The translations under genes and the position numbers were made by a program. Source: Ruminococcaceae bacterium UBA1691 (lineage in GTDB: Bacteria > Bacillota > Clostridia > Oscillospirales > Acutalibacteraceae). From it: a stretch of 5,181 nucleotides of DNA. Every line of letters starts with the position of its first letter. The stretch's first letter is position 1. Under the pieces are notes generated by a model. It saw only the letters and a program-made list of their open reading frames with translations, was not told where the DNA came from and made no database searches. The stretch covers positions 1 through 5,181 of the forward strand of contig DCJV01000065.1 in the NCBI GenBank assembly GCA_002320555.1. The letters are read 5' to 3'. Positions 1 to 5,089 of this stretch are shown here, piece after piece.

Positions 1-51
1 AAGATTCTCTTCAAAAAGAAGAAGGTGGAGAAGGAAACCATCAAGACTTAA
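1..51 (+). CDS. C-terminal end of an upstream gene (partial)
   Basis: Frame 1 is open from the window edge to a TAA at 49-51 and encodes KILFKKKKVEKETIKT. A lysine/glutamate-rich polar tail like this is common as the cytoplasmic C-terminus of membrane transporters, and a sugar transporter just upstream of a GH3 glycosidase gene is a frequent arrangement. With 16 residues visible the family cannot be named, so the transporter idea is inference from context only. The gap to the next start is about 170 bp, so co-transcription with the glycosidase is possible but not shown. Confidence 0.5.
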   Translation, partial: KILFKKKKVEKETIKT

Positions 52-134
52 TTTCAGGCTTGGAGAACAGCATCCCTTTCGCCTGATCACCATCCGGTAT
101 CCAATGAAAATCTTGCCTTGTAGTACATTATGCC

Positions 135-167
135 AGCCAGCTTGATGGAGTGGTAATCAAGCTGGCT
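135..167 (+). promoter_or_regulatory. Perfect 12-bp stem-loop in the leader of the GH3 gene
   Basis: AGCCAGCTTGAT (135-146) and ATCAAGCTGGCT (156-167) are exact reverse complements around a 9-nt loop. No T-tract follows on either strand, so it is not a standard intrinsic terminator. The 9-nt spacer is long for a simple repressor operator, which favours an RNA hairpin: a processing or stability element between two cistrons, or part of an attenuator. A protein-binding site is the alternative. Confidence 0.6.
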
Positions 168-197
168 AAAGCAGTTTGTACAGGATCGTATTGCTTT
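168..197 (+). promoter_or_regulatory. Second short stem-loop just upstream of the GH3 ribosome-binding site
   Basis: AAAGCAG (168-174) can pair with TTGCTTT (191-197) using one G-U pair, leaving a 16-nt loop. It abuts the 12-bp hairpin at 135-167 and ends 8 nt before the Shine-Dalgarno sequence, so the two could stack in the mRNA leader. The stem is short and AT-rich and could be chance. Confidence 0.25.
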
Positions 198-205
198 GAA
201 AAAAT

Positions 206-214
206 AGAGGAGGA
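206..214 (+). promoter_or_regulatory. Ribosome-binding site of the GH3 gene
   Basis: AGAGGAGGA lies 6 nt before the ATG at 221. This near-consensus Shine-Dalgarno sequence fixes the start at 221 rather than at the internal ATG for Met12. Confidence 0.85.
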
Positions 215-220
215 AATCAT

Positions 221-2659
221 ATGCCGCTGAAATATGCTGAAACGATTCAAAAGATGACCCTGGAGGAGAAGGCGAGCCTCTGCTCTGGCCACGATTACTG
301 GCATAGTGAGGGCGTACCCAGTGCAGGAATTCCATCCATCATGCTGACAGACGGCCCGCACGGCATCCGCAAAAGGGCAGAGAAAACCAGTGAACAGCGC
401 CATTCTATTTTAAAGGGCGCGCCTGCGATCTGCTACCCCACCGCATCGGCTACCGCGTGCTCATGGGATACTGATTTGCTTTATAAAATGGGCCAGGCGC
501 TGGGCGACGAGTGCTTAAAGGAGCGAATTTCCGTGCTGCTGGGGCCCGGCGTCAATATCAAGCGCTCACCCCTGTGCGGCAGGAATTTTGAGTATTTTTC
601 CGAGGATCCCGTCCTGGCGGGCGAAATGGCGGCGGCCTTTATCAACGGCGTCCAGAGCAAGGGCATCGGCACTTCAATCAAGCATTACGCCGTCAATAAT
701 CAGGAGACCCGGCGTATGACAGTGAATGCGGTCGTCGACGAGCGGACGCTCCGGGAGCTTTATCTAGCCCCCTTTGAAAGGGCAATCAAAAAGGCGCAGC
801 CGTGGACGGTGATGTGCGCATATAACCGCTTAAATGGCGTTTACTGCGCGGAGAACAAGTGGCTTCTGACCGATGTGCTCCGCAGAGACTTCGGCTTTGA
901 GGGTATTGTCGTAACCGACTGGGGTGCAGAGAACGACCGCGTCGAGGGCCTTCTGGCCGGGCAGGAGCTGGAGATGCCCTTTTCCGGCGGAGCAAACGAT
1001 AGAAAGCTTGCCCAGGCAGTCCGCGACGGCAAAATTTCAGAGGAATTCCTAAACCAGATGGTTGACCGGCTCATCGACCTGGCCAAAAAGAGCGAAAAGG
1101 TGCTTGGTGATTATACATATGACGCAGCGGCGCATCACGCTCTGGCACGGGAGATCGCCGGACAGTGCATGGTGCTGCTGAAAAATGAGGGTGGGCTCCT
1201 TCCATTAAAAAAGAAACAAAGGGTTGCGGTGATCGGTGAAATGGCAAAAAGGCCGCGCTATCAGGGCGCGGGCAGCTCTCAGATCAATCCCACCCAGCTC
1301 GACTGCGCGTATGACACGATGGTGCAGGAGGGCATAGCAGTCGATTACGCACCCGGTTATTCAACAGACAGGAAAAATAAGATATCCGACGATATGTTTC
1401 TCTCTGAGGCGATTGCAAAGGCGAAAGGCGCCGACGTGGCGGTGCTCTTCATCGGCCTGACGGACGAATACGAGACGGAGGGCAACGATCGCAAGCATAT
1501 GCAGCTTCCACCGCTGCACAACAGGCTGGTCAACGAGGTATCAAAAGTCAATCCGAATGTCGTGGTCGTCCTTGCGGGCGGTGCGGCCTTCGAGCTGCCA
1601 TGGGCCGACAGGGTCCCCGCAATCCTGCACAGCCACCTCTGCGGGCAGGCTGGTGGGAGCGCCGCCGTCGATATCCTGTTCGGTGACGTCAATCCGTGCG
1701 CCAAGCTTGCGGAAACCTATCCGATGGTACTTGCAGATGTGCCCAGCACCCATTATTTTCCCGGCACGGCCGTCTCCGTCGAGTACCGAGAGGGCATCTA
1801 TGTGGGCTACCGGTATTATGACAAGGCGAATGTGGGCGTCCGCTTCCCGTTTGGGTACGGCCTTTCCTACACGACCTTCGAATACAGCGATCTGGCCCTT
1901 TCTGCTGGCAGCATCAAGGATACGGATACGCTGACGGTAAGCTTCCAGGTGAAAAATACGGGCGGCGTCGACGGTGCGGAGATCGCACAGGTCTATGTTG
2001 CCGACGTCGACAGCACGATTTACCGTGCGCCCAAGGAGCTCAAGGGCTTCCGGAAGATATTCCTGAAGGCAGGCGAGGAAAAGACGGTTTCTGTTACGCT
2101 TGATAAGCGCGCCTTTGCCTACTACAATGTGGCGCTCGGCGACTGGCATGTGGAGAGCGGCGCATTCAAAATCCTGGTGGGCGCTTCCAGCCGCGACATC
2201 CGGCTGGAGGGTAGTGTGGAGGTGCAGTCAACAGTCGAGGCGGAGATACCGGATTACAGAGCGTCCGCGCCCTCGTATTACAGCGGCGATCTCATGCATG
2301 TGCCGGATGCAGAATTTGAAGCGGTTCTGGGCCATGAAATTCCGCCCTCCGTGCGGGATCAACGCCTTCCGCTGACCCTTACCAATACCTTTGAGGATGC
2401 GAAGAACGGCAAATGGGGCGGACGGATCAACCGGCTGATGGGCAAAATGCTCGACCCCGACTCCATGGCGGGCGCACTTGCCGTCCAGTCTCCCATCAAG
2501 CTCTTTATCGTGGATAGCATGGGGGTATTCAGCCCCGAGATGGCGGAAGGCCTTTTGCTGATTCTCAATGAGGATAAGTTTGCAAAGGGGATGGGGAAAA
2601 TCCTCAAAGGAGTTCCCGGAGCGCTCAAGCGCCTGCCAAATCTTCTGAAATCGCTATAG
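221..2659 (+). CDS. Glycoside hydrolase family 3 enzyme, probable cytoplasmic beta-glucosidase
   Basis: This 812-residue protein hydrolyses terminal beta-linked sugars with retention of configuration; beta-glucosidase (EC 3.2.1.21) is most likely, though xylosidase or activity on plant glycosides is possible. Domain order: GH3 N-terminal barrel (about 35-280) with DGPHG (Asp44), RNFEYFSEDP (121-130), KHYAVNNQE (from Lys154) and VTDWG holding the nucleophile Asp233; the alpha/beta sandwich (about 317-545) starting VLLKNEG, with QGAGSSQINPT (348-358) and ETEGNDR, where Glu420 is the expected acid/base by family analogy; FPFGYGLSYT (542-551); a fibronectin-III-like domain (about 555-665); and a tail of about 140 residues (670-812) outside the standard three domains. 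No PA14 insertion is seen. The N-terminus has no signal peptide, so it should act in the cytoplasm on imported oligosaccharides or glycosides. The frame is intact throughout. Start chosen from the SD at 206-214. The family call is firm; the substrate is not. Confidence 0.95.
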   Translation: MPLKYAETIQKMTLEEKASLCSGHDYWHSEGVPSAGIPSIMLTDGPHGIRKRAEKTSEQRHSILKGAPAICYPTASATACSWDTDLLYKMGQALGDECLKERISVLLGPGVNIKRSPLCGRNFEYFSEDPVLAGEMAAAFINGVQSKGIGTSIKHYAVNNQETRRMTVNAVVDERTLRELYLAPFERAIKKAQPWTVMCAYNRLNGVYCAENKWLLTDVLRRDFGFEGIVVTDWGAENDRVEGLLAGQELEMPFSGGANDRKLAQAVRDGKISEEFLNQMVDRLIDLAKKSEKVLGDYTYDAAAHHALAREIAGQCMVLLKNEGGLLPLKKKQRVAVIGEMAKRPRYQGAGSSQINPTQLDCAYDTMVQEGIAVDYAPGYSTDRKNKISDDMFLSEAIAKAKGADVAVLFIGLTDEYETEGNDRKHMQLPPLHNRLVNEVSKVNPNVVVVLAGGAAFELPWADRVPAILHSHLCGQAGGSAAVDILFGDVNPCAKLAETYPMVLADVPSTHYFPGTAVSVEYREGIYVGYRYYDKANVGVRFPFGYGLSYTTFEYSDLALSAGSIKDTDTLTVSFQVKNTGGVDGAEIAQVYVADVDSTIYRAPKELKGFRKIFLKAGEEKTVSVTLDKRAFAYYNVALGDWHVESGAFKILVGASSRDIRLEGSVEVQSTVEAEIPDYRASAPSYYSGDLMHVPDAEFEAVLGHEIPPSVRDQRLPLTLTNTFEDAKNGKWGGRINRLMGKMLDPDSMAGALAVQSPIKLFIVDSMGVFSPEMAEGLLLILNEDKFAKGMGKILKGVPGALKRLPNLLKSL

Positions 2660-2790
2660 GAAACCAATAGATGACAAGGCCGGCGCCGCACGTGTGCGCC
2701 GAGGTGCTGGGGTGTCTGTAAGGCGATTCCGGGCTGGATCGGGCCTCTTTCTGATGGCGCCATTGTTGTAAACTTCAATATACAGGCCAG

Positions 2791-2840
2791 AAAGGGCGCG
2801 CTGTGAAATGTAAAAATACACATTTTGCAGCACGCCCTTT
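2791..2840. terminator. Long hairpin between convergent genes, probable bidirectional terminator
   Basis: AAAGGGCGCGCTG (2791-2803) pairs with CAGCACGCCCTTT (2828-2840) with one mismatch, which becomes a G-U pair in the minus-strand RNA. In plus-strand RNA the stem continues inward through two wobbles into AAATGT/ACATTT (2806-2811/2820-2825), giving about 21 paired positions around an 8-nt loop. It sits 12 bp from the EEP stop and 131 bp after the GH3 stop. The CCCTTT arms give only a short U-run; a T5 lies about 15 nt further on the plus strand. Termination is therefore likely but not of the classic form. Confidence 0.65.
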
Positions 2841-2851
2841 GGAATATGTAT

Positions 2852-3925
2852 TTACTTTTTGAGCACGGCCTCCAGCTTCACGGGATTGTGGTCCGTATAC
2901 TGGAAGTCCGTCTCAATGACGGACACGTTTTTCACTTCCACATTGGGGGAAACGATAAATCCGTCGATCACATAAAACTGCGTTTTCTCCCGGTCCCCGC
3001 TATAGGGCTGGTTCAAAAGCCTGCAGGTCGGCGCGCTGTCATCCACGGCGAACCGCCAGCCGTCCGGGAGAATGTTGGAGGAAAGCGTGCCCGCCTTCCA
3101 ATAGGCTGGGTCCACGAGCGGATATTTCGAAGCATCAATCTCTGAGAAGGTCTGGTTGAAGTCGCCACCCGCAATGCAGTAATTTCCCTTTTCATATTCC
3201 TCTGTCAGCAGTTTCAAAAGCTCCTCGGTCTGAACCTGCTTCGCGTCGCCGTCGTCATAGGCCTCCAGATGGAGGTTGACGAGCACAAGCTCCTTGTCGC
3301 TGCCCTCGAGTGGCACACGCTCAACGAGCAGGCAGCGCTTGAGCTGCGCAACGCGCATGGGCCAGGTATACGTCCCGGTCAGAGCGATTCGCTGAGCGTT
3401 CTCTGCGCCGAAGGAATTGAGCGTTAGCAGGCCGGACTGCACCTTGCCGATCGTTGGCAGCGGGAACGGCACATACGGGCAGGAATAATTCACGGCAAAG
3501 GCGCTCGTACCGCCGATCAGATTGGATAACGATGCAGTCTGGTCCACAAAATAGGAGCGCTTGGAGCTTTTGTCGACCTCCTGCAGAAACTGTACGTCGC
3601 AGTTTGCCTCTTTCATGATCTTTCCGATCCCTGCGATATTATTGCGTACATTTTCATCGGAATCCGGACGGACATTTTCTCCGCCGTCCATGAAGAAGTC
3701 CTGTGTCTTGTCCAGCGAGCCGTAGCCGATATTGTAGGACAATACGCTGAGCGAATCGCCTGCCTGGAGCGTCTTCTGCGCCTGGCCGCCAATCTCCAGC
3801 GTTTCCACCGGCTCAGGCTTAAATTCCGCCGCCGTCAAATAGATGACAAAGCCGGCCATGATGAGAATGAGAGTGATCAGGATGGACAAAAGGATTTGCC
3901 CAATGCGCTTGAGAGTTCGTTTCAT
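2852..3925 (-). CDS. Membrane-anchored endonuclease/exonuclease/phosphatase (EEP) family protein
   Basis: The 357-residue protein starts with a basic stretch (MKRTLKRIGQ) and one hydrophobic segment (about 10-31), read as an uncleaved anchor or signal peptide that puts the rest outside the membrane. The remainder matches the DNase I/exonuclease III/sphingomyelinase superfamily of metal-dependent phosphodiesterases: SYNIGYG (Asn65), FLQEVD (metal ligand Glu116), NLHLEAY (His219), GGDFNQ (Asp255, Asn257), IDGF (Asp321) and TDHNPV (Asp345, His346). The whole catalytic set is present, so it should be active, cleaving a phosphodiester or phosphomonoester. The substrate (extracellular DNA, a lipid head group or another phosphoester) cannot be told from sequence. 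The ATG at 3925 is chosen because AGGAAGG lies 8 nt upstream; the frame extends to a TTG at 3961 with no SD. It is monocistronic, with its own promoter upstream, and converges on the GH3 gene. Confidence 0.9.
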   Translation of the reverse strand: MKRTLKRIGQILLSILITLILIMAGFVIYLTAAEFKPEPVETLEIGGQAQKTLQAGDSLSVLSYNIGYGSLDKTQDFFMDGGENVRPDSDENVRNNIAGIGKIMKEANCDVQFLQEVDKSSKRSYFVDQTASLSNLIGGTSAFAVNYSCPYVPFPLPTIGKVQSGLLTLNSFGAENAQRIALTGTYTWPMRVAQLKRCLLVERVPLEGSDKELVLVNLHLEAYDDGDAKQVQTEELLKLLTEEYEKGNYCIAGGDFNQTFSEIDASKYPLVDPAYWKAGTLSSNILPDGWRFAVDDSAPTCRLLNQPYSGDREKTQFYVIDGFIVSPNVEVKNVSVIETDFQYTDHNPVKLEAVLKK

Positions 3926-3933
3926 GAAATCCG

Positions 3934-3940
3934 CCTTCCT
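3934..3940 (-). promoter_or_regulatory. Ribosome-binding site of the EEP gene
   Basis: On the minus strand AGGAAGG sits 8 nt before the ATG at 3925. It decides the start against the in-frame TTG 36 nt upstream. Confidence 0.8.
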
Positions 3941-3993
3941 GAAATGTTGCAGAGCATACAAAAATATGCGGCATCTCGCTCTTTTTTAACATA

Positions 3994-4022
3994 AATTTAA
4001 CATTGGAAGGCGGGATTGTCAA
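3994..4022 (-). promoter_or_regulatory. Sigma-A-type promoter of the EEP gene
   Basis: The minus strand reads a perfect -35 TTGACA (4022-4017), a 17-bp spacer and TAAATT (3999-3994), which matches the -10 consensus at four of six positions. Transcription would begin near 3987, giving a leader of about 60 nt before the ATG at 3925. The promoter lies downstream of the small-gene operon's terminator, so the EEP gene appears to be an independent unit. Confidence 0.65.
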
Positions 4023-4103
4023 TCAGATTTTGCTGGCCGATACGAAAGGCTCATTTCCCTTTCTGATCAGTAAGTAAGCTGGGCATTAAATGACGAAAGC
4101 ATC

Positions 4104-4133
4104 AAAAAAGCCGCCGCAAAATTCGCGGCGGCT
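4104..4133 (-). terminator. Intrinsic terminator of the small membrane-protein operon
   Basis: On the minus strand AGCCGCCGC and GCGGCGGCT form a 9-bp GC-rich perfect stem (4125-4133 with 4109-4117) around a 7-nt loop, followed by a run of T (complement of A at 4104-4109). It begins 4 nt after the TAA at 4138-4140, in the correct orientation for the gene there. Confidence 0.93.
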
Positions 4134-4137
4134 GAAA

Positions 4138-4398
4138 TTATTGCCCTGCTCCGTTTCCATCCTGCTCCATGTCGGACGAAACGTCCGGTTTGTGCTCCTC
4201 TTTCCTTTCCTCTGGCCAGAAGCCTGCCTCTACCAGATCTCCGAGTTCCCAGATTCTGCTCAGGATGGACAAGCCAAGGAAAATGACGACCGTCATTCCA
4301 ACCCAGAAGGGCGGAATCCATAGGCTCAGGAGATAGGCAGCAAAGCCAAGCGCGATGGAACCCAGAACTCGCAGAATGACGCGTACGCTATGACTCAT
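4138..4398 (-). CDS. Small two-helix membrane protein, second gene of the pair
   Basis: This 86-residue protein has two hydrophobic segments (about 6-28 and 31-49) separated by a short WIPP turn, then a polar tail (ELGDLVEAGFWPEERKEEHK onward, 51-86) rich in acidic and amide residues. I do not recognise the family. The ATG at 4398 overlaps the end of the upstream gene by 11 bp (shared ATGAGTCATAG), and the only SD-like sequence is a weak GGA 8 nt upstream, so translation is probably coupled to the first gene. The frame is open back to 4509, but that part overlaps the upstream coding sequence, has no usable SD at its ATGs and reads as non-hydrophobic filler, so I reject the longer form. The tail is probably cytoplasmic by the positive-inside rule (Arg7, Arg10, Arg48), which would suit an interaction partner of the first protein. 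Confidence 0.75.
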   Translation of the reverse strand: MSHSVRVILRVLGSIALGFAAYLLSLWIPPFWVGMTVVIFLGLSILSRIWELGDLVEAGFWPEERKEEHKPDVSSDMEQDGNGAGQ

Positions 4399-4750
4399 CG
4401 CATTTTTCCAGCCTTTCTGCATGATTCGGCGTGTCTGAGGCGGAATCATTTTGTATGGACATCTGCGCGCTATCTTTGGCTCTGCTTTCCAAAAGCATCT
4501 GCAATGCACGGTATGCTTCTTTCTGCTCTTCCTGATGTTTCAGAATCTCTTTCTGGCGGCCTAACACATATAAAATCAAAAAAATAATGATCCCAGAAAG
4601 CACCAAAATATCGGCCTGTAAGCTAGATAATACAAAAGATGCAGCAGACCCTCCACCATAGCTCTTTAATCTGGCTAAAGCCTCCCCCAAGAAAAGGCCT
4701 ACAAAGGCCAAAAGGAGCGATAATGCGATCTTCCCGATCATCTTTTTCAT
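4388..4750 (-). CDS. Small two-helix membrane protein with charged helical tail, first gene of the pair
   Basis: The 120-residue protein begins MKKMIGK and has hydrophobic helices at about 8-26 and 47-64 with a glycine/serine-rich linker (YGGGSAAS, 31-38). A charged, probably helical stretch (RQKEILKHQEEQKEAYRALQ and beyond, 65-92) and a disordered-looking Ser/Asp/Asn-rich tail follow. The order resembles the first half of the four-helix DUF3169-type proteins of Firmicutes; that is recalled similarity of architecture, not an alignment. The start at 4750 is supported by AAGGAG at 4759-4764, 8 nt upstream. The last 11 bp overlap the start of the next gene, so the two should be made together. 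No enzymatic motif is visible. A role as membrane accessory or envelope-stress protein would be a guess. Confidence 0.8.
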   Translation of the reverse strand: MKKMIGKIALSLLLAFVGLFLGEALARLKSYGGGSAASFVLSSLQADILVLSGIIIFLILYVLGRQKEILKHQEEQKEAYRALQMLLESRAKDSAQMSIQNDSASDTPNHAERLEKCDES

Positions 4751-4758
4751 GCCTTTTT

Positions 4759-4764
4759 CTCCTT
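4759..4764 (-). promoter_or_regulatory. Ribosome-binding site of the first small membrane-protein gene
   Basis: AAGGAG on the minus strand lies 8 nt before the ATG at 4750 and supports that start over the ATG of Met4. Confidence 0.8.
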
Positions 4765-4822
4765 ATCAATTAGGACGGATTATGCCAAACCTGAAGTTGC
4801 ATGTCATACAGTTTTGTATCCG

Positions 4823-4873
4823 CTAAAAGACCGCAGGAAGCAGAAATGCCCGGATAACGCTCTTTCTCATCAA
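4823..4873 (-). CDS. Possible leader peptide upstream of the small membrane-protein pair
   Basis: A strong SD, AGGAGGG (4881-4887 on the minus strand), precedes adjacent TTG (4873-4871) and ATG (4870-4868) codons in one frame, at spacings of 7 and 10 nt. From the ATG the frame reads MRKSVIRAFLLPAVF and stops at TAG (4825-4823), 72 nt before the next gene. It is basic then hydrophobic, like the start of a signal or membrane peptide. A competing frame one base away is open from an ATT (4874) for 34 codons to TAA at 4770-4772, close to the next SD, but has no ordinary start codon. Either a true leader peptide controls the operon, or this is the decayed start of a lost small gene. Low certainty. 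Confidence 0.35.
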   Translation of the reverse strand: MMRKSVIRAFLLPAVF

Positions 4874-4918
4874 TTATAGTCCCTCCTATATGGTAAAATG
4901 TAATAAAAGATTATTCTA

Positions 4919-4948
4919 ATTATATATAATTGCATATCGACTTTTCAA
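4919..4948 (-). promoter_or_regulatory. Sigma-A-type promoter of the small membrane-protein operon
   Basis: On the minus strand -35 TTGAAA (4948-4943) and a perfect -10 TATAAT (4924-4919) are separated by 18 bp in a strongly AT-rich region. Transcription would start near 4912, about 25 nt before the SD of the short leader ORF and about 160 nt before the ATG at 4750. Confidence 0.7.
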
Positions 4949-4957
4949 TAGTAATTT

Positions 4958-4987
4958 ATGACAAATATTTCCTGAGTATTATATACT
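4958..4987 (+). promoter_or_regulatory. Candidate divergent promoter facing right
   Basis: ATGACA (4958-4963, five of six to -35) and TATACT (4982-4987, five of six to -10) are spaced 18 bp apart. It would fire toward the possible GTG-started gene at 5090, back to back with the minus-strand promoter at 4919-4948. The region is so AT-rich that such matches arise easily by chance. Confidence 0.35.
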
Positions 4988-5030
4988 ATTTACCTAATTA
5001 TGGATTTAAACATTGCAATGAAAGAAATGC

Positions 5031-5056
5031 AGGGGAAAAAGTGCACTCTTTCCCCT
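5031..5056. terminator. 26-bp near-perfect palindrome, hairpin of either strand
   Basis: AGGGGAAA (5031-5038) pairs with TTTCCCCT (5049-5056), and the centre AGTGCACT (5040-5047) is itself palindromic; only the pair 5039/5048 is imperfect (A-C in plus RNA, G-U in minus RNA). Read on the minus strand it is followed by a T-rich stretch (GCATTTCTTTC), so it could terminate a gene entering from the right. Read on the plus strand it would lie in the leader of the GTG ORF at 5090 and has no U-tract. Operator, attenuator and terminator are all open. Confidence 0.5.
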
Positions 5057-5089
5057 CAGCTTGTCGATCAAGTCTAAGAAAAGAAAAAA

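Larger units (their letters stand above)
4751..5089. other. Intergenic region of about 340 bp between the small-protein operon and the right edge
   Basis: The part from about 4888 to 5030 is very AT-rich and carries the -35/-10 pairs described in both directions. The part from 4751 to 4887 is transcribed leader with the short ORF. A 10-bp palindrome, CATTGCAATG, lies at 5011-5020 and a 26-bp near-palindrome at 5031-5056. I see no full-length gene, tRNA or known riboswitch in it. Confidence 0.6.

Noticed and set aside
54..86. Inverted repeat TCAGGC/GCCTGA after the first partial gene, as its terminator
   Set aside because: A 6-bp stem with a 21-nt loop and no T-tract is too weak.
1541..2149. 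202-codon open frame on the minus strand inside the GH3 gene
   Set aside because: It lies wholly antisense to an intact, motif-rich GH3 coding region and shows no domain motifs of its own; GC-rich codons leave the opposite strand open by chance.
2681..2701. Short inverted repeat CGGCGC/GCGCCG after the GH3 stop
   Set aside because: Only 6 bp with a 9-nt loop and no T-tract; expected by chance in GC-rich sequence. The longer hairpin at 2791-2840 is a better terminator.
2754..2763. Palindrome ATGGCGCCAT
   Set aside because: A 10-bp palindrome in a gap with no promoter next to it; no reason to call it an operator.
2825..3145. Plus-strand open frame over the end of the EEP gene
   Set aside because: It is antisense to the conserved C-terminal EEP motifs and its start lies inside the terminator hairpin.
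3926..3961. Longer EEP start at the TTG at 3961
   Set aside because: There is no SD before the TTG, and the SD of the ATG at 3925 lies inside the extension; the extra residues also precede a normal basic-hydrophobic N-terminus.
4022..4070. Nested short repeats (GAAAGG/CCTTTC and CTGATCAG) upstream of the EEP promoter
   Set aside because: Stems of 5-6 bp only; could be an operator but indistinguishable from chance here.
4399..4509. Longer version of the second small membrane protein
   Set aside because: The extension overlaps the coding sequence of the first gene, lacks a usable SD at its ATGs and carries no recognisable segment.
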